10,835 nucleotides of DNA from Campylobacterales bacterium (GTDB lineage Bacteria > Campylobacterota > Campylobacteria > Campylobacterales > Sulfurovaceae): NCBI GenBank assembly GCA_014763905.1, contig JACXUN010000025.1, forward strand, positions 1 to 10,835, given 5' to 3'. The position numbers were made by a program, and so were the translations under genes. Positions 1 through 7,384 of the stretch are shown piece after piece. Positions within the stretch are counted from its first letter, which is position 1, and each line of letters begins with the position of its first letter. The notes below the pieces were generated by a model that saw nothing but the letters and a program-made list of their open reading frames with translations, had not been told where the DNA came from and did not search any database.

Positions 1-2
1 GG

Positions 3-1013
3 CTCTTTGTGAATTCCTTGTACTTTGCGGGCATGACAGGCATCGTGATAGGTGATTACCTCGTCAAACTTCACCCCTTTGGCTTGGAGTATGGCTTTGA
101 GGTCGGTGTTTTTTTCTAACCACTCGGTTGCCATGAAGATTTTTTCATTGAGTTTTTTGGCACGATCTGCCCACTCCTGCATCTCGTGATTATGGAAGAA
201 TACTTCCCAGTCATGCTTGATCATCGCCGAGCAGGTCGCTTCAGGAATGATGATCGCCTCTACCTCATCGATAAAGGTTTCAAAATACTCGATATTTTTT
301 TTGGAAAGCTTCTCGACGGTATATTGATCTCCCGTGAAATATGCCGGAGCAGAACAGCACACCTGTCCTTTGGGGATAAAGGCATCAATACCCAACTCCG
401 CAAAGATATCGATCAACGCATCGCCGATTTCGGTATAGTTGTAGTTAGCCAGACAGCCGATAAAGATCGCGACACGTCGTTTGCCGCCGTTGTCGATATT
501 TTCGGGATATTTATTAAGGAAGCTGGTTTTGCCCAGTGACGGCAGGAGACGACCGCTTTTGATAATCGGCATCGGGAACCGCGGGATCATACCGCTGCGT
601 TTCTCATCCTGTTTGAAGCCGCAGGTCTTGAAGGTATAACCCAACTTCATCATAATATCCATCAAAGTCCGATGACGCAAGAGGGTAAAAAACGCCCGCT
701 TAAACCATGCGATACCAAACTTATCGGCGATATCGGCACGCACCTCTTCGATCACCATATCAGTCGGCAGTGAATTCGGACAGACATCCACACAGTTGGT
801 ACAGAGGAAACAGCTCTCAAAGATATCTTTGGCGGTTTTGTCGAGTTCGAGATTTCCCTGCTGATACTGCCCAAGCAGATCGATAAATCCTCTCGGAGAG
901 GTCACCTCATCGGCATTGATTTGGTGAATGGTACAGACCGGGATACACTTCCCGCACTTGACACATGCGTCGCTGGTTTGGGTGAAATTAAAAATATCTT
1001 CTAGGGTTTTCAT
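3..1013 (-). CDS. GlpC/LutA/HdrB-like (Fe-S)-binding oxidoreductase subunit, partial at left edge
   Basis: This reading frame is open to the window edge: 337 residues are visible and the C-terminus is missing. It carries two ferredoxin-type 4Fe-4S motifs, C17-x2-C20-x2-C23-x3-C27 and C68-x2-C71-x2-C74-x3-C78-P. The first CCG (cysteine-rich) domain follows, with GCLANY near residue 200 and C219-C220-S-A-P. A second CCG domain begins with YHDACH at 322-327 just before the edge. This is the layout of GlpC, GlcF and LutA electron-transfer subunits, which pass electrons from a flavoprotein dehydrogenase to quinone or other acceptors at the inner membrane. The usual length is about 400-430 residues, so roughly the last 80-90 are off-window. 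The ATG overlaps the hemN stop as ATGA, so translation is probably coupled to hemN. The substrate cannot be told from this; helicobacter relatives are annotated glpC, and a true glycerol-3-phosphate role is unproven. Confidence 0.9.
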   Translation of the reverse strand, partial: MKTLEDIFNFTQTSDACVKCGKCIPVCTIHQINADEVTSPRGFIDLLGQYQQGNLELDKTAKDIFESCFLCTNCVDVCPNSLPTDMVIEEVRADIADKFGIAWFKRAFFTLLRHRTLMDIMMKLGYTFKTCGFKQDEKRSGMIPRFPMPIIKSGRLLPSLGKTSFLNKYPENIDNGGKRRVAIFIGCLANYNYTEIGDALIDIFAELGIDAFIPKGQVCCSAPAYFTGDQYTVEKLSKKNIEYFETFIDEVEAIIIPEATCSAMIKHDWEVFFHNHEMQEWADRAKKLNEKIFMATEWLEKNTDLKAILQAKGVKFDEVITYHDACHARKVQGIHKE

Positions 1014-2377
1014 ACGGTTTTGGAAAAGCTCTTCTTGCTCTGAGCGTATTTTTTCATATAGGCATCAAACGGCATGGCGATATTGCGAATCAATAGGGTT
1101 CCGGTTTCACTCACCTTTAGCTCATCTGTATTGATCTTCATTAATCCCGCTTCAACAAACTCTTGCAACGCCGCAATGGCATCGGCAAAATAATCGGCAA
1201 AGACAATCCCATGTTCCGCTTCGACCCGTTTGATATCGATATGGAAGTTTGCCATCAGCTCCATAATCACCGCTTTACGAATGTAATCATCATCACTCAG
1301 TACCGCACCCCGTTCAAACGGTAGCTTGCCGCTATCAAGAGCCGCTTCATAAGCTTCCATCTTCTTAAAGTTTTGGGCGTAGTAGCGTTGCCCTTCACCA
1401 ATACTGGTCAGACCGATACCGACTAAGTTGGATCCTCCTTTGGTGGTGTAACCTTGGAAGTTACGATGGAGTTCACCTTTGGCAATCGCTCCGAAGAGTT
1501 CATCTTCAGGTTTGGCGAAGTGATCCATACCAACCATCTTATACCCATGCTTCTCAAAAAAGTCAATGGTATATTTAAAAATTTTGAGCTTCTCTTCCGG
1601 AGTCGGCAAGGTAGTTTCGTCAAATTTTCGCATCGTTCGCATCAGCCACGGCACGTGTGCGTAGTTAAAGACCGCCACACGATCAGGATTGAGCTGCGTC
1701 GAGAGTTCCAATGTTTTGGAGAAGGTTTCCAGATTTTGATACGGCAGTCCGTAGATGAAGTCGGTATTGATCGACGTGATCCCGTACTTTCTTGCCAAAT
1801 CGACCGCTTTTTGGGTCAATGCCAACGGCTGGATACGGTGAATCTCATGCTGTACCTTCTCATCCAAATCCTGTACGCCAAAGCTAATCCGGTTGAATCC
1901 ATGCTTATGAAAGACCTTCATCTGATCTTCATTAAAGAAACGCGGATCAATCTCACAGCTGACTTCCGCTTCAGGACTCCAATTTGGGAATTTGGACTTG
2001 ATATAGGTAACAATCTCATCGAGTTCAAATGCTTTATAGTAGGTCGGCGTTCCGCCGCCAAAATGGAACTGAATCACTTCGCGATTGGTATCGATATGTT
2101 CGGCTAAGAGATCGACCTCTTTTTTGAGATACTCCACATAACGGCTGAGTTTCTCTTCCTTAGACGTAAAGACGACGTTGCAACCGCAGAAATAGCAGGC
2201 ACTACGGCAAAACGGGAGATGCACATAGAGGGAAATCTTCTCGGTCGCGTTTGCCAAAAACTCGATATACTGCTCATACTTAAAGTCACTGTTGAACTCC
2301 AGTGCCGTCGGATAGCTGGTATAACGAGGACCCGGCTTGGAGTATCGGGAGAATTTTTCAAAATCGATATGGCTCAT
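1010..2377 (-). CDS. hemN: Oxygen-independent coproporphyrinogen III oxidase (HemN)
   Basis: This 455-residue radical-SAM enzyme oxidatively decarboxylates coproporphyrinogen III to protoporphyrinogen IX in the cytoplasm, a late heme step that works without oxygen. The N-terminus has the RYTSYPTA segment typical of true HemN. It is followed by the cluster motif C57-x3-C61-x2-C64-x-C66, in which the first three cysteines bind the 4Fe-4S cluster, and by GGGTPT at 107-112. The extended C-terminal domain and full family length (about 450) separate it from the shorter HemW look-alikes, which lack the fourth motif cysteine. The start lies 3 nt after the argF stop with only a weak, distant GAGG, so translation is probably coupled to argF. 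The stop overlaps the next start (ATGA). With argF and the Fe-S oxidoreductase it forms a tight operon; the oxidoreductase could be an electron partner, but that is inference. Confidence 0.97.
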   Translation of the reverse strand: MSHIDFEKFSRYSKPGPRYTSYPTALEFNSDFKYEQYIEFLANATEKISLYVHLPFCRSACYFCGCNVVFTSKEEKLSRYVEYLKKEVDLLAEHIDTNREVIQFHFGGGTPTYYKAFELDEIVTYIKSKFPNWSPEAEVSCEIDPRFFNEDQMKVFHKHGFNRISFGVQDLDEKVQHEIHRIQPLALTQKAVDLARKYGITSINTDFIYGLPYQNLETFSKTLELSTQLNPDRVAVFNYAHVPWLMRTMRKFDETTLPTPEEKLKIFKYTIDFFEKHGYKMVGMDHFAKPEDELFGAIAKGELHRNFQGYTTKGGSNLVGIGLTSIGEGQRYYAQNFKKMEAYEAALDSGKLPFERGAVLSDDDYIRKAVIMELMANFHIDIKRVEAEHGIVFADYFADAIAALQEFVEAGLMKINTDELKVSETGTLLIRNIAMPFDAYMKKYAQSKKSFSKTV

Positions 2378-2380
2378 CGT

Positions 2381-3307
2381 CTACTCATCGCCTCGGTGTT
2401 GATCCAGCCAAACCATGATACCCTTTTGGGCATGGAGCCGGTTTTCGGCTTCGAGGAAAATCTCATCGGCATGGGCTTCAAAGACCGCTTCACTCACCTC
2501 ATAATCACGATAGGCAGGCAGACAGTGTAAGAAGATAGCCCCCGCTTGTGCCAATGCCATCAATTGCTCATCCACAATAAATCCGTCGAAATCTTTGAGA
2601 CGTTTCTCTTTCTCTTCCTCTTGTCCCATCGATACCCACGTATCGGTTGTCACCACATTGGCTCCGGCAACCGCCACCTTAGGATCATGACCAAAGCTGA
2701 GTTTGGCTCCGCTCTCTTTTGCCATCTCTAACGCATCGGCAACGATTTGCGGATCACACTCATACCCGACCGGAGTTGCGACACGCAGTTCAAATCCCAA
2801 TTTACCTGCCAGCATCAGCCATGAGTGGGTCATATTATTACCGTCTCCCACATACGCCACCACCGGCTCTGTAATACCGCACTCCAGCATCGTCATATAG
2901 TCGGTCATCAACTGTACCGGATGGTAGCTGTCGGTCAATCCATTGATCACCGGAACTTTGGAGTATCGGGCGAACTCTTCGATTTTACTCTGTTCAAAGG
3001 TACGGATCATCACCATATCGACCATCCGAGAGATCACCCTCGCAGTATCTTTCATCGGCTCTCCGCGACCTAGCTGAATATCATTCGATGATAGGAAAAG
3101 TCCTACACCTCCAAGCTGATAGATACCGGTCTCAAAACTGACCCGTGTCCGAGTCGAACTCTTCTCAAAGATCATTCCCAGCGTTTGGTGTTCTAAATAC
3201 GGAACGAACTCTTTGCGTTTGGTCTGTTCTTTAATGGTTTGTGCCAAAGTAATCATCTCTAAAAGTTCACTCTTGGTGAAATCTTTTAAGCTTAAAAAGT
3301 GTCTCAT
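2381..3307 (-). CDS. argF: Ornithine carbamoyltransferase
   Basis: This cytoplasmic enzyme joins carbamoyl phosphate and ornithine to give citrulline in arginine synthesis. The 308 residues match the family length of about 300-335. The carbamoyl-phosphate signature S51-T-R-T-R55 lies in [13 protein letters not shown]. The ornithine-binding D222-x-W-x-S-M-G228 loop and the catalytic H261-C-L-P264 motif are both intact, so the enzyme should be active. The start is preceded by AGGA eight nucleotides upstream. argF is the first gene of the argF-hemN-Fe-S operon, and a TATAAT box lies about 50 nt upstream. I see no recognisable ARG box, although I would not expect to identify one reliably by eye. 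The argF/hemB neighbourhood is an old Campylobacterota arrangement. Confidence 0.97.
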   Translation of the reverse strand: MRHFLSLKDFTKSELLEMITLAQTIKEQTKRKEFVPYLEHQTLGMIFEKSSTRTRVSFETGIYQLGGVGLFLSSNDIQLGRGEPMKDTARVISRMVDMVMIRTFEQSKIEEFARYSKVPVINGLTDSYHPVQLMTDYMTMLECGITEPVVAYVGDGNNMTHSWLMLAGKLGFELRVATPVGYECDPQIVADALEMAKESGAKLSFGHDPKVAVAGANVVTTDTWVSMGQEEEKEKRLKDFDGFIVDEQLMALAQAGAIFLHCLPAYRDYEVSEAVFEAHADEIFLEAENRLHAQKGIMVWLDQHRGDE

Positions 3308-3357
3308 TGGATTTTCCTAATACCTACCTTTAACTAGTTTTACAAGAAGCCCTATCT

Positions 3358-3363
3358 ATTATA
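3358..3363 (-). promoter_or_regulatory. Probable -10 box of the argF operon promoter
   Basis: On the minus strand a perfect TATAAT ends 50 nt before the argF ATG, with CTTAAA (3/6 match) 17 nt upstream at 3381-3386 as a weak -35. Transcription would begin near 3351, giving a leader of about 44 nt that contains the AGGA ribosome site. The rest of the 130-nt spacer (3308-3437) holds no ORF, and I see no clear terminator for the upstream phosphatase gene. Confidence 0.5.
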
Positions 3364-3437
3364 ATAGTAAGTAAGTTTGATTTAAGGGAGCTATTTTACC
3401 ATGATATATTTATAAAGAAATTAATCAACATAAGTCA

Positions 3438-4286
3438 TTAAAAATCAAACAGAACATTATACTCTTGGGTTGCTGCCGGCTGTTTGTGCTGAAATGGGGT
3501 GCTATGGAAACTTAAAGTGTTGCCTTTGATCAGAACCGCACTCAGATCATCACCGTATATCGCTGAGGTGTCGATACAGATTTTATTCTTGTATTGGCGG
3601 ATATTGGGCTGTGAAAGGTGTCCGAAAATGTGATAGTGCTGGGTATCTTCTGCTTCTTGGTGAATATAGGAGAGGAGATCATCGAGTTTAAGCCCTCTGT
3701 TTTTACTGCGGGAGGCACACTTGACCATCTTTTTGATCGAGTCCTCATCCGATTCTCCCAAATGTTTTACAGGACAGGGTGCATGGGTGAGCATCACACT
3801 GAATTGATCACTGTGACGATAGTGCAGCCAGATATAAGTTTGATCATAGAGTTCTAAAAATTTTGCTCTTAAATCACTATCCGACTCTAACAGTGTGGCG
3901 GTATTATAATATTTGCGTTTTTCCTCTAGCTTTTCCGGTGTGATCTCTAATCTCGGGTCATTGGTCACATAGCGGTAGATCATCTTTTCATGATTACCCA
4001 ATACTAAATACAAACGCTTTTGGGATCGATTCATATAGTGGTAGTTATGATAGAGAAACTCAATCGTCTCGGCAAGCTTTTCATGACTTCCCTTATCGAT
4101 AAAATCACCCAATAAGATAATGGTTCGATTTTCCGACTCAGTCGTTGTTTGAATCAATCCCTCAGCATCAATGATAAATCCATTCTGCACCAAGAGCTGC
4201 TTCAGCTCATCGATACAGCCGTGAAGATCACCGATAACCAGATGTTCTTGGTTACTACTTAACGTGGAAGTCGTGCTGTGCGGCAT
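3438..4286 (-). CDS. Calcineurin-like metallophosphoesterase (PPP/PrpE-like family)
   Basis: The 282-residue product has the metal-binding motifs of serine/threonine PPP-type phosphatases in order: G19-D-L-H-G23, G60-D-F-I-D-K-G66, G97-N-H-E100, T167-H168-A-P, and G222-H223-L-S. It ends with a CIDTSAIYGDDLSAV segment that matches the IDTGAxYG close of PrpE/ApaH-like enzymes. It should be a cytosolic two-metal phosphoesterase; the substrate (phosphoprotein, Ap4A-type dinucleotide or other) cannot be told. Two positions differ from common patterns, with K65 where GDxxDRG has R and HLS where GHTH-like endings are frequent. No start has a good ribosome site. I chose ATG 4286, which overlaps the upstream membrane-protein gene by 32 nt. 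TTG 4319 and ATG 4316 would only add residues encoded inside that gene. The overlap implies translational coupling. Confidence 0.85.
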   Translation of the reverse strand: MPHSTTSTLSSNQEHLVIGDLHGCIDELKQLLVQNGFIIDAEGLIQTTTESENRTIILLGDFIDKGSHEKLAETIEFLYHNYHYMNRSQKRLYLVLGNHEKMIYRYVTNDPRLEITPEKLEEKRKYYNTATLLESDSDLRAKFLELYDQTYIWLHYRHSDQFSVMLTHAPCPVKHLGESDEDSIKKMVKCASRSKNRGLKLDDLLSYIHQEAEDTQHYHIFGHLSQPNIRQYKNKICIDTSAIYGDDLSAVLIKGNTLSFHSTPFQHKQPAATQEYNVLFDF

Positions 4287-4674
4287 TGAGTTCAATAATA
4301 AATCCACCCGTTGCATCAATAAACGACATCAAAGTGAGAATCAAAAATGTCGGGTTTTGAGCCCAAGATACCATAAAGAAAAGTACCACAAAAACAATCG
4401 CTACAACAAAACTCAATAGGGTTTCACTCCCACTGAAGTTTTTGGTCGTTGCGGCTTTTGAAACTTCGATAAAAAGTGCTATGGAACCGATTATCAAAAA
4501 GAGTTCACTCACTCGGATAATAAAAGGGCCGCCCCCACCTGCCAAATAGTGTGTCCATACCATTGAATCCAACGTAATATCTTTGAATATACCGATATGT
4601 TCATGTCCGACATGTAGTGCCACATAAGCCAATAGTATCCACGTAAATGTAGACATTCCCGTAATAAAAAACAT
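4255..4674 (-). CDS. Four-helix integral membrane protein, unknown function
   Basis: I do not recognise this 139-residue family. Hydrophobic segments near residues 4-24, 50-72, 84-106 and 108-130 suggest four membrane helices. They are separated by a short loop holding HVGHEH and a GGGG stretch in WTHYLAGGGGPFIIRVSE. The last helix has acidic and aromatic residues (SFIDATGGFIIEL) and the tail is HDFHVK. The start is well supported: AAGGAAGGA lies just upstream of the ATG with normal spacing. The gene overlaps the metallophosphoesterase start, so the two are probably made together. It follows the stomatin gene after a 77-nt gap containing a terminator. It is not an NfeD protein, the usual stomatin partner, since it lacks the soluble OB-fold part. 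The several histidines could bind metal, but that is speculation. Confidence 0.75.
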   Translation of the reverse strand: MFFITGMSTFTWILLAYVALHVGHEHIGIFKDITLDSMVWTHYLAGGGGPFIIRVSELFLIIGSIALFIEVSKAATTKNFSGSETLLSFVVAIVFVVLFFMVSWAQNPTFLILTLMSFIDATGGFIIELNAAQHDFHVK

Positions 4675-4723
4675 TCCAGTCCTTCCTTTCTTTTCTGCTT
4701 GCTTCTTCTTTAATTCTGACTTT

Positions 4724-4761
4724 AAAAAAAACCGAAAATCATGGGTAACACCTATGATTTT
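4724..4761 (-). terminator. Rho-independent terminator after the stomatin-like gene
   Basis: The stem pairs 4735-4746 with 4750-4761 (12 positions, one mismatch, 3-nt loop). On the minus strand a 3-nt gap and then eight T follow (4731-4724). The stomatin stop codon TAG (4752-4754) lies inside the stem. It should end most stomatin transcripts, so the two downstream genes depend on read-through or on an unseen promoter in 4675-4734. Confidence 0.75.
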
Positions 4762-5618
4762 TTGTCCATCGATTGAGAGAGATACTCGGTACGCATAATT
4801 TTATCAACGGCTTGCTGATCTCCCGATGGATAGAGTACAAATTTCGCATTGGAGGATGCGGAGAGACTCTGCATCGAATTGATATAATCCATCGATTTCA
4901 AAAACTCCAATATCCTCTCATCTGGTATCTGATTCATGCTTTTTTTGATCGTTTCGATTTTATGTAAAAGAGCCTCTGCTTCTCGTTGAGCTGCCTCTTT
5001 TTTTGCATCGGCTTGGGCAATTAATGCAGTTTTATTATTCTCTGCAATGGTAATTTGCTCCATTGATTTTTTAATATCATTAGAATAATCTACCTCTTCA
5101 AAACGAACTTGAACAATCTTAATACCCCAACGTAAACTCTCTTCTTCGATATGTTTGATAACCTCTTTAGAGATATTAGTTAATTGAGTTTGAATATCTT
5201 TAAGCTCCATCTTACCCATGGTATCAACTACACTGGTCATAACTAAACTTTTTACAGCCTCTTTATAGTCTGAAACCTCTTGTATCGCTTTCATTGGTTC
5301 AACAATCTTAATCATTGCAATCATATCAACTTTGATACTGATATTGTCTTTAGTAATAATATTTTGTGGTGGAGGATCGATGGGTTGCTCTTTGAGGCTT
5401 ACTTTAGCTTCAATACGATCTATCCATGGAATAATACGATTTATACCTTCGTACAATACGCGATCTTTACCCAGTCGGTCAACGACCCACGCCTCTTGGG
5501 ACTCAATGATGACAAGTGGCATAATTGATTCAAATCCTACCGTATAATAAATCACTACCAAAATTGCCAACAGGAAAAAGATTCCTATCACCCAAGAAAA
5601 AAGAGCTGATTCTAACAT
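4752..5618 (-). CDS. Stomatin/paraslipin-like SPFH-domain membrane protein
   Basis: The 288-residue product resembles QmcA/YbbK-type slipins. One N-terminal membrane helix (about residues 7-27) is followed by an SPFH domain (about 38-200) containing VVDRLGKDRVLYEGINRIIPWIDRI-type residues and the EQPIDPPPQNIITKDN block. An Ala/Glu/Lys-rich coiled coil comes next (about 200-235), then a C-terminal segment with SMDYINSMQSLSASSNAKFVLYPSG. SPFH proteins form large membrane-bound oligomers that organise microdomains and shield or modulate proteases. Slipins are normally paired with an NfeD gene; none is present here. Two ATGs are possible (5624 and 5618). I prefer 5618 because AAGGA at 5625-5629 abuts the first but sits 6 nt before the second. 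A strong extended -10 lies upstream, and a terminator overlaps the stop codon. Confidence 0.9.
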   Translation of the reverse strand: MLESALFSWVIGIFFLLAILVVIYYTVGFESIMPLVIIESQEAWVVDRLGKDRVLYEGINRIIPWIDRIEAKVSLKEQPIDPPPQNIITKDNISIKVDMIAMIKIVEPMKAIQEVSDYKEAVKSLVMTSVVDTMGKMELKDIQTQLTNISKEVIKHIEEESLRWGIKIVQVRFEEVDYSNDIKKSMEQITIAENNKTALIAQADAKKEAAQREAEALLHKIETIKKSMNQIPDERILEFLKSMDYINSMQSLSASSNAKFVLYPSGDQQAVDKIMRTEYLSQSMDKKS

Positions 5619-5624
5619 TGGCAT

Positions 5625-5629
5625 TCCTT
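5625..5629 (-). promoter_or_regulatory. Ribosome binding site deciding the stomatin start
   Basis: The minus strand reads AAGGAATGCCAATG. AAGGA directly touches the first ATG (5624) but lies 6 nt before the second (5618), which is the normal distance. This favours the start two codons downstream. Confidence 0.6.
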
Positions 5630-5653
5630 TTTTGTTATTTTTTCAATGAAAGC

Positions 5654-5662
5654 ATTATAACA
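5654..5662 (-). promoter_or_regulatory. Extended -10 promoter of the stomatin-like gene
   Basis: The minus strand reads TGTTATAAT, a perfect TGn extended -10, giving a start near 5647 and a leader of about 29 nt with the AAGGA site. No good -35 sits at 17 nt, which is usual for Campylobacterota. Confidence 0.6.
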
Positions 5663-5731
5663 GATAAACAATTCAAAACTCTATCAAATCACGAAAAAAG
5701 GCACTCTAAAAGCAATCTTACTGTTTTTTTA

Positions 5732-5740
5732 TGCTAAAAT
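5732..5740 (+). promoter_or_regulatory. Extended -10 promoter of the acidic membrane-protein gene
   Basis: TGCTAAAAT preceded by a T-rich run gives a predicted start near 5747 and a leader of about 48 nt. The same nonamer occurs upstream of hemB. It diverges from the stomatin promoter about 70 nt away. Confidence 0.5.
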
Positions 5741-5794
5741 GATCCTATTATTTTTGAAATAACTATAAAAACTTCATCTATACAAAGGAATTTT

Positions 5795-6256
5795 GTGTTT
5801 AATAAAAGAACAGATGAAAAAGATCAGGTAAGCTTTAGCGACACATATAAGTTAGAAATTTTAGGCGGCAACGAAGAATCTGAAAGTGACAGTACCAAAA
5901 TACTGATTGCTATTCTCATTGTACTTATTATAGGGTTAGGAGTCGGTGGGTACTTCTATTTTAGTTCTTCAGACAACAGTGCCAATCAAGCCGATATCCC
6001 AACCCCGCCACAGCCTTCAAAAATGCTTGACAATATCGAAGAGCTTGAAATTGAAGAAGATACACCTGCGGTCAGTGAAACCAATGGCAGTGATCAAGCA
6101 GCGATTCAAGCTGAAGTCGAAAAACTCACGACAGAAGAACCAAAACAAGAGGCTGAAGCAGAAGAAGAAACCATAGAGATATCAACCCAAAAAGGGGAAG
6201 ATACCTATCTGGAGCAGTTAGCCGAACTCTCTAAAGAGATCGACGGAGAAAAATAG
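5795..6256 (+). CDS. Acidic single-pass membrane protein, unknown function
   Basis: The 153-residue product is not a family I can name. It has a short polar N-terminus (1-34), one strong membrane helix at about 36-56 (IAILIVLIIGLGVGGYFYF), a proline-rich stretch (PTPPQP near 68-74), and a long Glu-rich tail to the end with a final DTYLEQLAELSKEI segment. There is no signal-peptidase site, so it is probably anchored with the acidic tail outside the cytoplasm; the topology is uncertain. The start codon is GTG at 5795, supported by AAGGA five nucleotides upstream. It stands alone between a divergent stomatin gene and convergent hemB. Its low-complexity tail makes homology searches unreliable, so the short C-terminal motif is the best handle. 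Confidence 0.75.
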   Translation: MFNKRTDEKDQVSFSDTYKLEILGGNEESESDSTKILIAILIVLIIGLGVGGYFYFSSSDNSANQADIPTPPQPSKMLDNIEELEIEEDTPAVSETNGSDQAAIQAEVEKLTTEEPKQEAEAEEETIEISTQKGEDTYLEQLAELSKEIDGEK

Positions 6257-6276
6257 AAGGAGTGGTTATACTCCTT
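6257..6276. terminator. Bidirectional terminator shared by the acidic membrane-protein gene and hemB
   Basis: AAGGAGT (6257-6263) pairs with ACTCCTT (6270-6276) around a 6-nt loop. T runs follow on the plus strand (through 6278) and, after CTA, on the minus strand. The hemB stop TAA (6266-6268) is in the loop, so the last hemB codons form one arm. Confidence 0.7.
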
Positions 6277-7240
6277 TTAAGATTGCCGCCACCTCTTTGG
6301 CATGGTAGCTGATAATGATATCGGCTCCTGCCCGCTTAAATGCCAGCATCGTCTCCATCATCACTCGCTCATAATCAATGACACCGGCTCTAGCTGCCAT
6401 CTTCAACATACTATACTCCCCACTTACATTATATACTGCCAACGGAAGAGAAGCGTTCTCTTTGATATCGCGGATGATATCGAGATACGCCAGTGCCGGT
6501 TTGACCATCAAGATATCGGCTCCCTCTCGCTCATCTTCGAGACTTTCCAGAATCGCTTCCCGCCGGTTTGCCGGATTCATCTGATAGCTGCGTCGATCAC
6601 CGAAACTTGGAGCCGATTCTGCCACATCTCTAAACGGACCATAATAAGCACTGGCAAACTTGGTAGAGTAGGACATAATCGGGATATGGCTATAGCCGAC
6701 CATATCAAGACCGTTGCGGATCGCCGTAATCATCCCGTCCATCATACCGCTTGGAGCGATCATATCGGCTCCCGCCTTGGCATGAACAGCTGCCTGCTTG
6801 GCTAAATTGTCCAACGTGATATCATTATCCACTGTCTCCAATACCGGATCGAGAACGCCGCAATGCCCATGATCGGTATACTCACAGAAACAGAGATCGG
6901 TCACCACGAACATATCAGGGTGTGCGGCTTTGATCGCTCGAATACTGGAAGCGATAATCCCGTGATCACATAACGCATCGCTTCCGACGCTGTCTTTGGT
7001 ATCGGGGATTCCAAAAAGGATAATGGAGTAAATACCCAGCTCTTTGAGTTCCGTACACTCTTTGATCGCCTCATCGATACTCATCTGATAGACACCCGGC
7101 ATCGACTCTACCTCATTTTTGATCCCCTCACCGCTTCGGATAAAGAGTGGATAGATAAAATCATTGACACGCAAGTGGGTCTCTTGGAGCAGGTCTCTTA
7201 ATACTGGATTGATTCGTTTGCGTCGAAAGCGTGTAAACAT
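6266..7240 (-). CDS. hemB: Porphobilinogen synthase (delta-aminolevulinic acid dehydratase)
   Basis: This cytoplasmic enzyme condenses two 5-aminolevulinate molecules into porphobilinogen, the second committed tetrapyrrole step. The 324 residues match the family. Both active-site lysines are present: K194 in [14 protein letters not shown] and the Schiff-base K247 in [10 protein letters not shown]. The metal site is the zinc type, D115-x-C117-x-C119 and C127 in HGHCG, so all three cysteine ligands are there rather than the aspartate-rich magnesium form. The start has AAGGTGA at good spacing. hemB is transcribed away from ribA, and its leader would contain the 53-nt palindrome at 7264-7316. It converges on the acidic membrane-protein gene. 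The supply of hemB and hemN within 5 kb links this segment to heme synthesis. Confidence 0.98.
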   Translation of the reverse strand: MFTRFRRKRINPVLRDLLQETHLRVNDFIYPLFIRSGEGIKNEVESMPGVYQMSIDEAIKECTELKELGIYSIILFGIPDTKDSVGSDALCDHGIIASSIRAIKAAHPDMFVVTDLCFCEYTDHGHCGVLDPVLETVDNDITLDNLAKQAAVHAKAGADMIAPSGMMDGMITAIRNGLDMVGYSHIPIMSYSTKFASAYYGPFRDVAESAPSFGDRRSYQMNPANRREAILESLEDEREGADILMVKPALAYLDIIRDIKENASLPLAVYNVSGEYSMLKMAARAGVIDYERVMMETMLAFKRAGADIIISYHAKEVAAILKGV

Positions 7241-7263
7241 TACGTCACCTTTTTATTGTTTTT

Positions 7264-7316
7264 AACCTGAGTTCGACAGAATTTCATAGTCTATGATATT
7301 CTGTTGAACTCAGGTT
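7264..7316. repeat. 53-nt near-perfect palindrome between hemB and ribA
   Basis: The palindrome is centred on T7290, with 24 of 26 positions matching. The outer arms are 19 nt (7264-7282 and 7298-7316) with one G/T exception at 7275/7305. The inner part TCATAG/CTATGA pairs around a single base, with a T/T mismatch at 7283/7297. It lies between divergent genes, so it ends neither of them. On the plus strand it is followed by T5. On the minus strand it would be a long hairpin in the hemB leader, ending 23 nt before the ATG. It could be a MITE-like repeat, a structured leader, a protein-binding site, or a terminator of antisense RNA. Confidence 0.85.
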
Positions 7317-7331
7317 TTTACTGTTTGAGGT

Positions 7332-7340
7332 ATTTTAGCA
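7332..7340 (-). promoter_or_regulatory. Probable hemB extended -10 promoter
   Basis: The minus strand reads TGCTAAAAT. Transcription would begin near 7325, giving an approximately 85-nt leader that includes the whole 53-nt hairpin and then AAGGTGA. There is no convincing -35. Confidence 0.45.
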
Positions 7341-7368
7341 CCCTAAAATTTATAATTCATTAATAAAG

Positions 7369-7377
7369 TGATATAAT
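7369..7377 (+). promoter_or_regulatory. ribA extended -10 promoter, apparently leaderless
   Basis: TGATATAAT is a perfect extended -10 whose last base is 7 nt before the ribA ATG. The transcript would therefore start at or within one base of the start codon. A second TATAAT at 7351-7356 would give a leader of about 22 nt, still with no good ribosome site. Confidence 0.55.
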
Positions 7378-7384
7378 CACGCCC

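Noticed and set aside
186..539. Plus-strand open frame opposite the Fe-S protein
   Set aside because: The minus strand here encodes the first CCG domain with its cysteine motif, which explains the open frame.
1454..2107. Long plus-strand open frame (217 codons) opposite hemN
   Set aside because: It lies wholly antisense to a clear HemN with intact motifs; no family likeness, and long shadow frames are expected opposite conserved coding sequence.
6302..6805. Plus-strand open frame (167 codons) opposite hemB
   Set aside because: Antisense shadow of HemB; His/Cys-rich composition typical of a reversed frame and no ribosome site noted.
7264..7316. Ordinary terminator between hemB and ribA
   Set aside because: Both genes are transcribed away from it, so neither ends here; kept as a repeat or leader structure instead.
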